The notes: a model not told the origin generated them from the letters alone. DNA of 47,600 bases from an uncultured Bacillota bacterium (GCA_937862575.1 CALMFM010000106.1:1-47600); one strand, 5' to 3'; shown: positions 26,626-35,018, counted from the stretch's first letter. A program made the numbers and translations.

Positions 26626-26999
26626 TTCAATATAACGGATTGACCTTGGCTTATATCGGAGATGCGATTTATGAACTTGAGGTAAGAAAACATTTGCTTG
26701 AAAAGAACATAACCAAAGTAAATGATCTTCACAATAATGCCATCAGGTACACAAATGCGAATGCTCAAGCTTTGGTAGTTAAACAGTTGTCAGATGGCTT
26801 TTGGAATGAAGAAGAATTATCGGTCTTTCGAAGAGGAAGAAATCAAAACTCCAGTCACAAACCAAAGAACGCAGATATACAAACATACAATATGGCTACT
26901 GGCGTTGAGGCGGTTATCGGGTTTTTGTATCTGGAAAACAGATACGAAAGGTTGGCAGAATTGCTGGAAAGAATATTCAGAATCATTGAGGAACAATAA
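26622..26999 (+). CDS. mrnC: Mini-ribonuclease III
   Basis: 125 residues: an RNase III catalytic domain without a double-stranded RNA-binding domain. The signature is LAYIGDAIYELEVRKHLL, with catalytic D14 and E18, and VEAVIGFLYLENR supplies the second acidic pair. RRGRNQNSSHKPKNADIQTYN is the Mini-III loop. In Bacillus it matures 23S rRNA ends. ATGA overlap with cysS implies coupled translation. Confidence 0.95.
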   Translation: MIQYNGLTLAYIGDAIYELEVRKHLLEKNITKVNDLHNNAIRYTNANAQALVVKQLSDGFWNEEELSVFRRGRNQNSSHKPKNADIQTYNMATGVEAVIGFLYLENRYERLAELLERIFRIIEEQ

Positions 27000-27063
27000 C
27001 CTCGGTTATAGTTCCTTTTGGTTTATATATCACATATTTTTCAAAAACCAAAAACAAGAATTA

Positions 27064-27072
27064 TGATAAAAT
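27064..27072 (+). promoter_or_regulatory. Possible extended -10 promoter ahead of rlmB
   Basis: TGATAAAAT at 27064-27072 fits TGn plus TAAAAT; no -35 is visible. The 90-base gap also holds TTTTGGTTT and AAACCAAAA, which could pair as a long-loop hairpin without a T tail. Confidence 0.4.
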
Positions 27073-27089
27073 AGAATTGGTGGTAGCCT

Positions 27090-27806
27090 ATGAGCGTAAA
27101 GATTTATGGAATCAACCCAGTTTTGGAAATACTGGAATCAGAAAGAAAGATCTTCAAGGCATATATTATCAAAGATACTAACAAAGACTTGGTAGACAAA
27201 TTACAGAGGAAATCGGTGAAAATCGATTTTTTAGATAAGCACGATTTTAAGAAACAATTTCTTGGAAATCATCAAGGAATAGTAATCGAAGTCGAGGATT
27301 ATAAACTCTTGTCTTTGGATGTGTTTCTAAAAGATTTAGATATCAAATCGAATCCTTTGATTGTCATGCTTGACGGAATAACTGATCCACATAACCTTGG
27401 GGCGATTATTAGAAGCGCCGAAGCAGGCGGAGTATCCGGAATCATTATTCCTAAGAACCGCTCCGCCGGAATCAATCCTACAGTAGTCAAAGTGTCTTCA
27501 GGAGCCATTGAGCATATTTCGATAATCGAGGTAACCAATCTGAGAAACACTTTGGAATCATTGAAGAAAAAAGGGTTTTGGACAGTAGGCACTGATTTAG
27601 GTGCGAACAAAAGTTATCAGGATATCGATGTCACCGTTCCGCTTGTTCTTGTAATAGGAAGTGAAGGAAAAGGTGTATCAAAACTAATCAAAGAAACTGT
27701 AGATTATAACGTGATGATACCTATGGCTGGGCAAATCAATAGCCTCAATGCCTCAGTCAGCGCAGCCATTTTGATTTTTGACATATTGAGGAAGAAATCG
27801 AGGTAA
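27090..27806 (+). CDS. rlmB: 23S rRNA (guanosine-2'-O-)-methyltransferase RlmB family (SpoU/TrmH)
   Basis: 238 residues. An N-terminal substrate-binding domain (about 1-70) is followed by the knotted SPOUT domain. Motif 1 is DGITDPHNLGAIIRSAEAGG (Asn and Arg catalytic), motif 2 VIGSEGKGVSKL, motif 3 IPMAGQINSLNASVSAAIL. The family methylates the ribose of G2251 in 23S rRNA or a tRNA guanosine; exact substrate is inferred by synteny. In Bacillus the next gene is rae1 (yacP); here it is absent. Confidence 0.93.
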   Translation: MSVKIYGINPVLEILESERKIFKAYIIKDTNKDLVDKLQRKSVKIDFLDKHDFKKQFLGNHQGIVIEVEDYKLLSLDVFLKDLDIKSNPLIVMLDGITDPHNLGAIIRSAEAGGVSGIIIPKNRSAGINPTVVKVSSGAIEHISIIEVTNLRNTLESLKKKGFWTVGTDLGANKSYQDIDVTVPLVLVIGSEGKGVSKLIKETVDYNVMIPMAGQINSLNASVSAAILIFDILRKKSR

Positions 27807-27807
27807 A

Positions 27808-28347
27808 ATGATATTTCGCAATTACAATGATTTTGAAATTGTCAACTTAGTGAAACAGGGAAGCGATGAAGCCTTCCGGTTCCTAGTAGACAAGTATCAA
27901 TATCTTATTGCGAAAATCATTTCAAGATTCAACCTTCAAGAGCAGTTTGACGATACATTTCAGGAAGCCTTGATGATTTTGCATAAGTCCGCAATAGTAT
28001 TTGATGGCACTTATAACAAGACTTTTATGAGATTCTTTGAACGAAATCTTCAAAATAAGTTTATAAGCCTTAAAACGAAGAACTGCAGATATAATGATTT
28101 TTTAGCGGAGAAAACTCCAATCTTGTATTCTGATATGGTTATGGAGAGTCCGGCATATTACATCTCCGAAAGCGAGATTAAAGCCGCTCTTGAAACACTA
28201 TCAGAATTTGAGAAACATGTTTTTCAAGCAAAGGTCATTGAGAATCGCACAGTCAAAGAAACGGCTGAATTCCTCAATTTTCCGGAGAAGAAAATTTATA
28301 ATGCTCTAGACAGAATCAAAAACAAGTTAAAATTACATTTAATGTAA
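27808..28347 (+). CDS. Sigma-70 family RNA polymerase sigma factor, SigH-like by position
   Basis: 179 residues. Region 2 lies at about residues 8-85 (EIVNLVKQGSDEAFRFLVDKYQYLI and FDDTFQEALMILHKSA), and region 4 at about 120-175, with a helix-turn-helix in TVKETAEFLNFPEKKIYNALDRIKNKL. It occupies the rlmB-rpmG slot held by sigH in Bacillus. Sequence divergence from Bacillus SigH looks large, and Bacillus-type target genes are not visible here. Starts 1 base after rlmB, so likely co-transcribed. Calling it SigH-like rests mainly on position. Confidence 0.85.
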   Translation: MIFRNYNDFEIVNLVKQGSDEAFRFLVDKYQYLIAKIISRFNLQEQFDDTFQEALMILHKSAIVFDGTYNKTFMRFFERNLQNKFISLKTKNCRYNDFLAEKTPILYSDMVMESPAYYISESEIKAALETLSEFEKHVFQAKVIENRTVKETAEFLNFPEKKIYNALDRIKNKLKLHLM

Positions 28348-28354
28348 TATTTTC

Positions 28355-28383
28355 TTGACTTTTAACTGATTTTTTGATACATT
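28355..28383 (+). promoter_or_regulatory. Candidate sigma-A promoter for rpmG-secE-nusG
   Basis: TTGACT (28355-28360), 17-base spacer, TACATT (28378-28383). The -10 is poor. It falls directly after the sigma-factor gene. Confidence 0.45.
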
Positions 28384-28408
28384 TAATAAAGCAAGTGAGT
28401 TGATATAT

Positions 28409-28552
28409 ATGAAAAAGAAAACAGTATTGATTTGTCAGGAATGTCTCTCTAGAAATTATGAGATTCCTAAAACTGATGGATCAACTCGATTCGAAGTGAA
28501 AAAATATTGTAAAAAATGCAATAAGCATACCATTCATAAAGAAGGTAAGTAG
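28409..28552 (+). CDS. rpmG: 50S ribosomal protein L33 (zinc type)
   Basis: 47 residues starting [20 protein letters not shown], ending KEGK. Both CxxC pairs are present (C9/C12 and C34/C37), the zinc-binding form. The position just upstream of secE-nusG is the standard site of rpmG. The ATG follows GCAAGTGAG, a weak site. It ends in TAG overlapping the start of the secE RBS. Confidence 0.95.
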   Translation: MKKKTVLICQECLSRNYEIPKTDGSTRFEVKKYCKKCNKHTIHKEGK

Positions 28553-28561
28553 GAGGATATC

Positions 28562-29050
28562 ATGGCAAAAGAAGCTGAAAAGAAAGCAAAAAAGCCTACA
28601 AAAGTAAAAACAATTCAACCTAAAGATGAATCAAGAGTAATGGCGATCCTGAAAAAGGAATACGCTTTTGAAAACTGGTTATTGGCAATCCTGTCACCAG
28701 TCTTGATTCTTTACGGTGTATATATTGTCATCGGGAAATTCGGTACCGTTAATCTGGCATCGATTCTTGGTGGTTCCGGAATCGCATTCATCGATTTCTT
28801 CTTCAAAACAGCTTTGAGAAGAATATTGACAGGATCATTCCTAATCGTCATTGGCGCATTGGTTTTGGTCTATTTGATGATTCCATATTTCAGACCAAGC
28901 ATCGTTGAACTCAAGAAAGTAACTTTCCCGACATCAAAAGTATTAGCCATTAATTCAGTAAGAGTATTCATATTCCTGGTTTTCTTGGCTTTGTTCTTTG
29001 TTTTATTGGGATTCGCTTTCAATCCTTTGTTCAGACAGATTTACATTTAG
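28562..29050 (+). CDS. secE: Preprotein translocase subunit SecE, long three-segment form
   Basis: 162 residues; Firmicute SecE is usually about 60 with one membrane segment. The conserved SecE part is at the C-terminus: VELKKVTFPTSKV (115-127), the amphipathic helix, then the essential membrane segment (133-155). Upstream are a Lys-rich cytoplasmic N-terminus and two extra hydrophobic segments (about 37-58 and 90-110) joined by a 30-residue loop, as in the three-segment plan of E. coli SecE. It works with SecY. The position before nusG confirms identity. Confidence 0.93.
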   Translation: MAKEAEKKAKKPTKVKTIQPKDESRVMAILKKEYAFENWLLAILSPVLILYGVYIVIGKFGTVNLASILGGSGIAFIDFFFKTALRRILTGSFLIVIGALVLVYLMIPYFRPSIVELKKVTFPTSKVLAINSVRVFIFLVFLALFFVLLGFAFNPLFRQIYI

Positions 29051-29069
29051 GAATAAGTAGAGAGAAACA

Positions 29070-29612
29070 ATGGATACCTCAAAGAGATTATGGTACATCG
29101 TCCAGACCTATTCAGGGTTTGAGAATTCCGTAAAACTCAATCTTGAAAGAAGAATCGAGAGTATGAATATGGAAAACTTGATTTTCCAAGTCATGATTCC
29201 CGAAGAAATGAAGACTGAGAAAAAGGCGGATGGATCCCTGAAAGAGAAAATGGTTAAGATTTTCCCTGGATATGTATTCATCGAAATGATTGTTACCGAC
29301 GATTCATGGTTCGTCGTCAGAAACACACCTGGCGTAACCGGATTCCTTGGATCTAGCGGTGGTGGTACAAAACCGATTCCTCTGAAACCAGATGAAATCA
29401 ACCCAATTCTTAAAAAGTGCGGTATGTTAGCTGTTCAGAGACTCAATGTCAAACCTGGTCAGAAAGTCAAAGTCGCCGCCGGAACATTGGCCGGACAAAT
29501 CGTCACTGTCGAAAGCTTGGACGAAGAGAAAGGCAAAGTACATGTTCTTATCGAAATGTTTGGTAGACAAACAGCGATGGAATTGGATTTTACCGAAGTA
29601 GAAGTAATTTAA
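29070..29612 (+). CDS. nusG: Transcription elongation/antitermination factor NusG
   Basis: 180 residues. NGN domain: WYIVQTYSGFENSVKLNLERRI and the conserved PGYVFIEM, followed by VRNTPGVTGFLG. KOW domain at about 125-180: LNVKPGQKVKVAAGTLAGQIVTVE. It modulates RNA polymerase pausing and couples transcription to translation. Normally followed by rplK; here a terminator and a 4.7 kb ABC transporter pair intervene. Confidence 0.97.
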   Translation: MDTSKRLWYIVQTYSGFENSVKLNLERRIESMNMENLIFQVMIPEEMKTEKKADGSLKEKMVKIFPGYVFIEMIVTDDSWFVVRNTPGVTGFLGSSGGGTKPIPLKPDEINPILKKCGMLAVQRLNVKPGQKVKVAAGTLAGQIVTVESLDEEKGKVHVLIEMFGRQTAMELDFTEVEVI

Positions 29613-29639
29613 GTCAGATTTGATATCTGACTTTTTTTA
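29611..29639 (+). terminator. Terminator after nusG
   Basis: AAGTCAGAT (29611-29619) pairs with ATCTGACTT (29625-29633) around TTGAT, followed by a T run. It overlaps the nusG stop codon. Confidence 0.85.
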
Positions 29640-29649
29640 TAGCTTTGTT

Positions 29650-29677
29650 TTGTTGCAAAAAATATCTATGATATAAT
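29650..29677 (+). promoter_or_regulatory. Candidate promoter for the ABC transporter pair
   Basis: Perfect TATAAT at 29672-29677; a weak TTGTTG at 29650-29655 is 16 bases upstream. The leader to ATG 29723 is about 40 bases. Confidence 0.5.
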
Positions 29678-29722
29678 AAATTGATAAATGTCGATATTTT
29701 GTAACTGAAAGGACTTCTTGAT

Positions 29723-31951
29723 ATGATCAAACTGGTAAATGTATCGAAATTCTATAGTTCAAACAATGTTATTGCTCTAGGTTTAAGGAAAGTAAATCTT
29801 GAATTGCATCGAAATGAGTTCGTAGCCATAGTCGGAGAATCAGGCTCTGGTAAAACGACGCTTTTGAATGTGATTTCAGGGATTGACTCCTATGAAGATG
29901 GAGAAATGTACATAAACGGAAAAGAGACATCATACTTTTCTGTATCCGATATGGAGAATTATCGTAAAAAGTATGTGGCATTCGTCTTTCAAAATTATAA
30001 TCTGATTGATTCTTATACCGTACTTCAAAACGTAGAAGCACCTTTGATTTTATCAGGGTATCCGAAACAAAAAATTAGAACAAGAGCCAAAGAAATTATT
30101 CGAAGAGTCGGGCTTGAAGATCATATGAATCACAAAGCCACAAAACTGTCTGGCGGTCAAAAGCAAAGAGTTGTCATTGCCAGAGCGTTGGCTAAAGACT
30201 GTCCAATCATCGCTGCAGATGAACCAACTGGAAATCTTGATTCCGAATCCGCAAAACAAATCGTTGAATTGCTATACGAGATTTCAAAAGAAAAACTTGT
30301 CGTTATGGTTACCCATGATTTCAATCAGGTAAAAGATTACGCCACCAGAAAGATTAGAATCTTCGATGGCGAAATAGTAGAGGATTTAAATCTTAAAAAA
30401 GTTAATAAGCTAGATTTGCCTGACATTCCTGATTCCGAGCATAGAATCAAATATCGAGATTACTTAGGAATATCACTAAGAAACCTTTTGTCTGTTCCTA
30501 AAAAGACCATCTTAATGATATTAATCTTCGCTTTCTTCAGTTTCTTTGTGGCTTTGGCTTATGGGGCTTATCAAATAGTGACTGACACGACAACATACAA
30601 TTACAATTATTATTTTAATAACACAAATCCGAATCGTGTAGTTTTGAGAAACATGGATAATTCGGCTTTTACCGAAGACCAACTAGCAGAACTTGAAAAT
30701 GACTATGACAACGTTAGATCGGTTGTCGCTTTCGATTATCTACTTGATGTTAGAGTAGGTTTTCAGACTGCCGGGCTAGATTTTGATTATGATCGTGATT
30801 ATTTCAGCGGATCATATTTGCCTTTGGATTTGATTGATGAGACGATGCTGAAATTTGGAGTGATGCCAACAGCTGATAACGAGGTAGTTGTATCTGTCCA
30901 CACAGCATTGATTGATTATTATGAAGATGCCTTACCGTTGACTGTATATTCCAATACGGGAGCTGATCAAACCAGCTACAAGATTGTTGGAATGGTCGAT
31001 ACTGCTGAATTGGCAGTCAGCCAAGAAGCGCTTGGTGAAAATTATTTCTTTGTAACAGATAATACTTTAGAAGAGTTACAGAAATTGTGGTATTTTACAT
31101 ATATTCTTAATTTAGAGATAATAGGAGATGATGAAACATTATTCTTCAATGGTTCAGCGGCAAGGATTTATATTGACGAAGACCTTGAAGATAACCAGAT
31201 TCTCACAACAGCAGCAACTGTAGCAAAACTCTGTGATGATGATGCATGTTTCTATGATGTATCTGTAAGCGTTGAGGATTACTACACTTCAAGAGTATTC
31301 AACGATATAGAATTAATAGTGACATCGGACTATATATGGGGTACTGCTTTTTATATGAACAGCAATACATTGAATGCCATGACATATGATGAGGTGTATC
31401 AAGTTTCTCTGTTGACAGACAAAGAAATCGGCGTTACCTCGCTTATTGGTACAATATCGAGAATACCTGGAACAGTATTCACAAGGCAATATAAAGTCGT
31501 ATATCCTTTCGATTCCGAACCGATCGATCAATTCCAAGGATTGATCCTATTGTTGATGAATATCGGAATGATTGCATTGAACTTTGCGGTTATGATTGGT
31601 TCGACTCTTATAACATATGTAATATTTAGAGCGATTATCAACACCAAACTACATGACTATGCAATATATCGTACAATTGGCGCCAATCAGGGAGCTATCA
31701 AACTATTCATCTACATCGAAAATATCTTTGTGGTGATAGTCGCATATATAATATTTTTAGCAATTAATCTGAGCCTTCCAGATACCATATCGCAATATGG
31801 AATCTTCTATGCCCTTAAGGTTTTCGGATTCAGTAATTATATTGTATTCTTCTTCATGCTCATCGTGATGTCGTTGATCATATCGAGAAAATATTCAAAT
31901 AGGATTTTCAGAAACACGGTGCAAACCACTCTGAAAACCAGTATGGAGTAG
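29723..31951 (+). CDS. ABC transporter, ATPase-permease fusion of MacB/FtsX type (1)
   Basis: 742 residues. The N-terminal ATPase has Walker A GESGSGKTT (38-46), signature LSGGQKQR (142-149), Walker B PIIAADE (161-167) and switch His in VMVTHDF. After a linker, TM1 is at about 263-285, a ~300-residue outside domain follows, and three C-terminal membrane segments lie at about 605-730. This is the MacB topology (type VII ABC) used for mechanical work on lipids, peptides or envelope substrates rather than import. The outside domain is rich in Tyr, Asp and Phe and not recognised. It is followed 6 bases later by a paralogue, so the two probably form a heterodimer. Substrate unknown. Confidence 0.88.
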   Translation: MIKLVNVSKFYSSNNVIALGLRKVNLELHRNEFVAIVGESGSGKTTLLNVISGIDSYEDGEMYINGKETSYFSVSDMENYRKKYVAFVFQNYNLIDSYTVLQNVEAPLILSGYPKQKIRTRAKEIIRRVGLEDHMNHKATKLSGGQKQRVVIARALAKDCPIIAADEPTGNLDSESAKQIVELLYEISKEKLVVMVTHDFNQVKDYATRKIRIFDGEIVEDLNLKKVNKLDLPDIPDSEHRIKYRDYLGISLRNLLSVPKKTILMILIFAFFSFFVALAYGAYQIVTDTTTYNYNYYFNNTNPNRVVLRNMDNSAFTEDQLAELENDYDNVRSVVAFDYLLDVRVGFQTAGLDFDYDRDYFSGSYLPLDLIDETMLKFGVMPTADNEVVVSVHTALIDYYEDALPLTVYSNTGADQTSYKIVGMVDTAELAVSQEALGENYFFVTDNTLEELQKLWYFTYILNLEIIGDDETLFFNGSAARIYIDEDLEDNQILTTAATVAKLCDDDACFYDVSVSVEDYYTSRVFNDIELIVTSDYIWGTAFYMNSNTLNAMTYDEVYQVSLLTDKEIGVTSLIGTISRIPGTVFTRQYKVVYPFDSEPIDQFQGLILLLMNIGMIALNFAVMIGSTLITYVIFRAIINTKLHDYAIYRTIGANQGAIKLFIYIENIFVVIVAYIIFLAINLSLPDTISQYGIFYALKVFGFSNYIVFFFMLIVMSLIISRKYSNRIFRNTVQTTLKTSME

Positions 31952-31957
31952 AATATC

Positions 31958-34450
31958 ATGATTAAACTATTAAACCTAAATAAGTATTTCAATAAGGGCA
32001 AAGCAAATCAAATACATGTTATAAACAATACAACATTAGAATTCCCTGAAAAGGGTCTAGTTGCGTTGACGGGTCCATCAGGCTGTGGTAAAACAACGCT
32101 TTTGAACGTAATTGGCGGACTAGATAAATTTGCATCTGGCGAGATTGCTTTCGATGAACACGTAATGTCCAAATACAGACCACTTGAATGGGATATTATT
32201 CGCAACAAGTATGTGGGATATATTTTCCAAAATTACAATCTCGTTGAAGACAAAACAGTATATGAAAACATCGAACTGGCTTTGAATATGGCCGGTCTTT
32301 ACGACAAGGATGAAATTGAAAAAAGAATCAATTATGTTCTGGAAAGCGTTGGAATGTACAATTATCGCAGACGTAATGTTCAAGCACTTTCCGGTGGTCA
32401 ACAACAACGCGTTGCCATCGCAAGAGCGATTGCCAAGAACCCGAAGGTTGTTTTAGCCGACGAACCAACAGGTAATCTCGATGCCAATAATACTTTTGAA
32501 GTCATGAGCATTATTAAAAAAATATCACAAGAATGTTTGGTGATTTTGGTTTCTCACGAAAGAAGCCTTGTTGATTTTTATGCTGACCGAGTAATTACGC
32601 TTTTAGACGGAGTAATCACTAGCGATATAGACAACTTGGGAAATAAATCTTTTGAACACAAAGATGAAAGAATCATTTATCTAAAGGACCTTCATAAAGA
32701 TGAGTCTCTATCCGGAAGCGGAATAGAGAGATACTATGAAGCTTCAAAAGACGATAGTCTGAGTTTTCAAATAGTTGAGGTCAAGGACTCGGTTTATATA
32801 AGAGCTAAGAGTCAAAAGAAGATTAAGTATCTGACCGACGACACGGAAATCAGATTGGTTAACGAACACTACAAGGCTAAACAATCCGAAGATGCATTGG
32901 AATATAGTTTTGACTTACACCAATTCGGAACCATCCAACAAACATCTACCAAGAGATCCTATATCAAGTTAGGCAGATCAATTCGCAATGGATTCATCAA
33001 GATGCTTAGCCCGAGGAAAGTTATTGGCAAGTTATTCCTTTTTGCCTACTTTGTAATATCTGCACTTATTGCTTATCAGATAGCGACCTTTGGTAATTTG
33101 ACTCGGAATAGTGAAGAGAATTATCTAAAAGTGTCACAGAATTTGGTTAGCGTACAAACAGATGACTTTTTCACTTCAACTGACATTGATTATATCTTGG
33201 ACAATGTTGATAATATTGAATGGTCACCGTATTATAATGCAGTCACGATAAACTATGATTTCGCAGATTTCTATCAAGGGGACATAAACGCGGGAGCTTA
33301 TGCATATCCAATAAAAGTGTCTCAAATCAGTGATGATGATTTAATGCTTGGTCGACTTCCGGAAAACACTTTGGAAATCGTTATCGACCGTTGGATTTTG
33401 GATCTATTGTTGGAAGGAAAGAAATTTACTGATTTAAATATCACTGACATAACTGGATTCATCGGACATACCGTGTATGCATCAAATGCATATTATTATG
33501 ATTATGGATATGGAGATTATTACAATGAACAACAAAACATTGGATTTGAAATAGTTGGTATCATCGATACCGGCGCTCCGACAATCGCGGTTAAGGATAG
33601 TGCTATTTTAGCATTTACGGAATTTGGTGGAGAATATCTTCCTTATGGAGCCCTTGAAGAAAGAATTGTTATTGAAGATGGCCGCGATGTGGAAAACGAC
33701 GATGAAATACTAATAGGTTCACAAATGGTCGGATTCGAATTAGACGATACATTTTCCTATGAAGGGAAAGATTATACGATAGTTGGCATATTCTCTGCAG
33801 ACGAGGATTACTTATCTACTAATGTTGAATACTATTTCACATTACCTGATGCAGACGTTGAACAGATAATCAAATATCAAGTGCAATATTACGTTTCGGC
33901 CTATAACTACTGGAGCGACAGTTCGGGATTATATTTTTATTCCGATGACTTGGATCAAGCGATAGAGGATATAATCGCTTTGGATCATGGCTATACAGCA
34001 TCAAATGCATACGAAAGTCAAAAAGAGACTTATTTAACCGCTTTATATCAAGAAAATGCAGCGCAACTTAGAACTGTCATTATTGTTCTGGCTGGTATTA
34101 TCGTATATATCTATTTCATGATGCGGTCGAGTATGTTAAGTAGAATTAGAGAAATTGGAATTTACCGCTCGATTGGCGCTACAAAGAGAGATATCTACAA
34201 GATCTTCGTTGGAGAAATAATAGCCACAACAACAATAGGAGCTCTAACCGGTTATCTGGCAATGTCGTTCTTGATTTATAGAGTCCAAGTGATGACTGAA
34301 GGGACGTTGTCTTTCTTCTACCTGCCATTTACATATTTTATCGGAGGTATCATTTTCATCTATGTTCTAAACCTGATGTTTGGAATGCTCCCAGTGTTCA
34401 ATTTGTTGCGTAAAACGCCATCAGAAATCAACGTTAAATACGACATATAA
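31958..34450 (+). CDS. ABC transporter, ATPase-permease fusion of MacB/FtsX type (2)
   Basis: 830 residues with the same plan as its neighbour: Walker A GPSGCGKTT (39-47), signature LSGGQQQR (144-151), Walker B VVLADE (164-169), switch His in LVSHERS. A region of about 120 residues (about 215-345) separates the ATPase from TM1 (about 361-380), longer than in partner 1. The outside domain (about 385-700) has Tyr/Asp-rich stretches (NAYYYDYGYGDYYNEQ). Three C-terminal segments follow, with REIGIYRSIGATKRDIYKIF, the FtsX/MacB permease signature. Both ATPases look active. It probably acts with the 29723 gene; antibiotic-peptide resistance or lipoprotein handling are only guesses. Confidence 0.88.
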   Translation: MIKLLNLNKYFNKGKANQIHVINNTTLEFPEKGLVALTGPSGCGKTTLLNVIGGLDKFASGEIAFDEHVMSKYRPLEWDIIRNKYVGYIFQNYNLVEDKTVYENIELALNMAGLYDKDEIEKRINYVLESVGMYNYRRRNVQALSGGQQQRVAIARAIAKNPKVVLADEPTGNLDANNTFEVMSIIKKISQECLVILVSHERSLVDFYADRVITLLDGVITSDIDNLGNKSFEHKDERIIYLKDLHKDESLSGSGIERYYEASKDDSLSFQIVEVKDSVYIRAKSQKKIKYLTDDTEIRLVNEHYKAKQSEDALEYSFDLHQFGTIQQTSTKRSYIKLGRSIRNGFIKMLSPRKVIGKLFLFAYFVISALIAYQIATFGNLTRNSEENYLKVSQNLVSVQTDDFFTSTDIDYILDNVDNIEWSPYYNAVTINYDFADFYQGDINAGAYAYPIKVSQISDDDLMLGRLPENTLEIVIDRWILDLLLEGKKFTDLNITDITGFIGHTVYASNAYYYDYGYGDYYNEQQNIGFEIVGIIDTGAPTIAVKDSAILAFTEFGGEYLPYGALEERIVIEDGRDVENDDEILIGSQMVGFELDDTFSYEGKDYTIVGIFSADEDYLSTNVEYYFTLPDADVEQIIKYQVQYYVSAYNYWSDSSGLYFYSDDLDQAIEDIIALDHGYTASNAYESQKETYLTALYQENAAQLRTVIIVLAGIIVYIYFMMRSSMLSRIREIGIYRSIGATKRDIYKIFVGEIIATTTIGALTGYLAMSFLIYRVQVMTEGTLSFFYLPFTYFIGGIIFIYVLNLMFGMLPVFNLLRKTPSEINVKYDI

Positions 34451-34478
34451 AATAATGCGAGGTTTCAATAAAAAAATC

Positions 34479-34507
34479 TTGACAACGTTAGGTATATATT
34501 ATATAAT
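34479..34507 (+). promoter_or_regulatory. Consensus sigma-A promoter for rplK-rplA
   Basis: Perfect TTGACA (34479-34484), 17-base spacer, perfect TATAAT (34502-34507). One of the two strongest promoters by sequence in the window, as expected for ribosomal genes. Confidence 0.92.
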
Positions 34508-34531
34508 AATTCAGCGTGTAAAATGTACATT

Positions 34532-34563
34532 GTGTGGGAGGGTAAAAACCCAATGAACCACAT
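34532..34563 (+). promoter_or_regulatory. Predicted L1-binding leader element upstream of rplK
   Basis: The leader folds as outer helix TGTGG (34533-34537) with CCACA (34558-34562), an asymmetric internal loop GA opposite AATGAA, and inner helix GGG (34540-34542) with CCC (34549-34551) closing a TAAAAA loop. The GGGA opposite an ATGAA-type bulge matches the known L1 recognition motif of 23S rRNA and of L11-L1 mRNA leaders. CACATCACG and the RBS follow. Expected role: L1 represses its own operon. Confidence 0.75.
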
Positions 34564-34587
34564 CACGAAAATAAGGAGGTGTCTTTC

Positions 34588-35013
34588 GTGGCTAAAGAAA
34601 TTAAGACGGTTGTTAAACTCCAAGTGCCTGGTGGAAAAGCAACACCTGCACCACCGATTGGTCCGATTCTCGGACAAGCCGGAGTTAACATTCAACAATT
34701 TTGTGTACAATTCAACGATATGACGAGAGATCAAGTTGGCAGCGTTATCCCTGTAGTGCTGACTGTGTATGATGACAGATCATTCACATTCATCACCAAA
34801 ACTCCGCCAGCAAGCGATCTTTTAAAGAAAGCATGCAAGATTCAAAAAGGCTCGGGTAAAGCCGGCAAGGAACCTGTTGCGACAATCACAAGAGAACAAT
34901 TGCGTGAAATCGCTACAATCAAAATGCCTGACCTGAACGCTAATGACGTCGAAGCAGCTTCACGTATCATCGAAGGTACAGCAAGAAACATGGGAATTGT
35001 CGTAAAAGACTAA
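34588..35013 (+). CDS. rplK: 50S ribosomal protein L11
   Basis: 141 residues from GTG 34588; AAGGAGGTG at 34573-34581 sets this start, and the in-frame GTG at 34579 overlaps the [22 protein letters not shown] and [14 protein letters not shown] form the N-terminal domain hinge, and the C-terminal rRNA-binding domain has [14 protein letters not shown] and [13 protein letters not shown]11 forms the GTPase-associated stalk base that thiopeptides target. Leader carries the L1 motif. Confidence 0.97.
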   Translation: MAKEIKTVVKLQVPGGKATPAPPIGPILGQAGVNIQQFCVQFNDMTRDQVGSVIPVVLTVYDDRSFTFITKTPPASDLLKKACKIQKGSGKAGKEPVATITREQLREIATIKMPDLNANDVEAASRIIEGTARNMGIVVKD

Positions 35014-35018
35014 GTGTA

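Noticed and set aside
28332-28348. ATTACAT/ATGTAAT hairpin at the end of the sigma-factor gene as a terminator
   Set aside because: Stem is short, all A-T but one pair, and overlaps the stop codon; the T tail is poor.
29723-34450. Bacitracin-type BceAB transporter
   Set aside because: Both genes carry ATPase and permease in one chain with the MacB plan, and no two-component system is adjacent; BceA and BceB are separate proteins with ten-segment BceB.
34501-34587. Small ORF reading from ATGTACATTG upstream of rplK
   Set aside because: The sequence is explained by the L1 leader structure and RBS; the reading frame overlaps rplK and shows no protein-like features.
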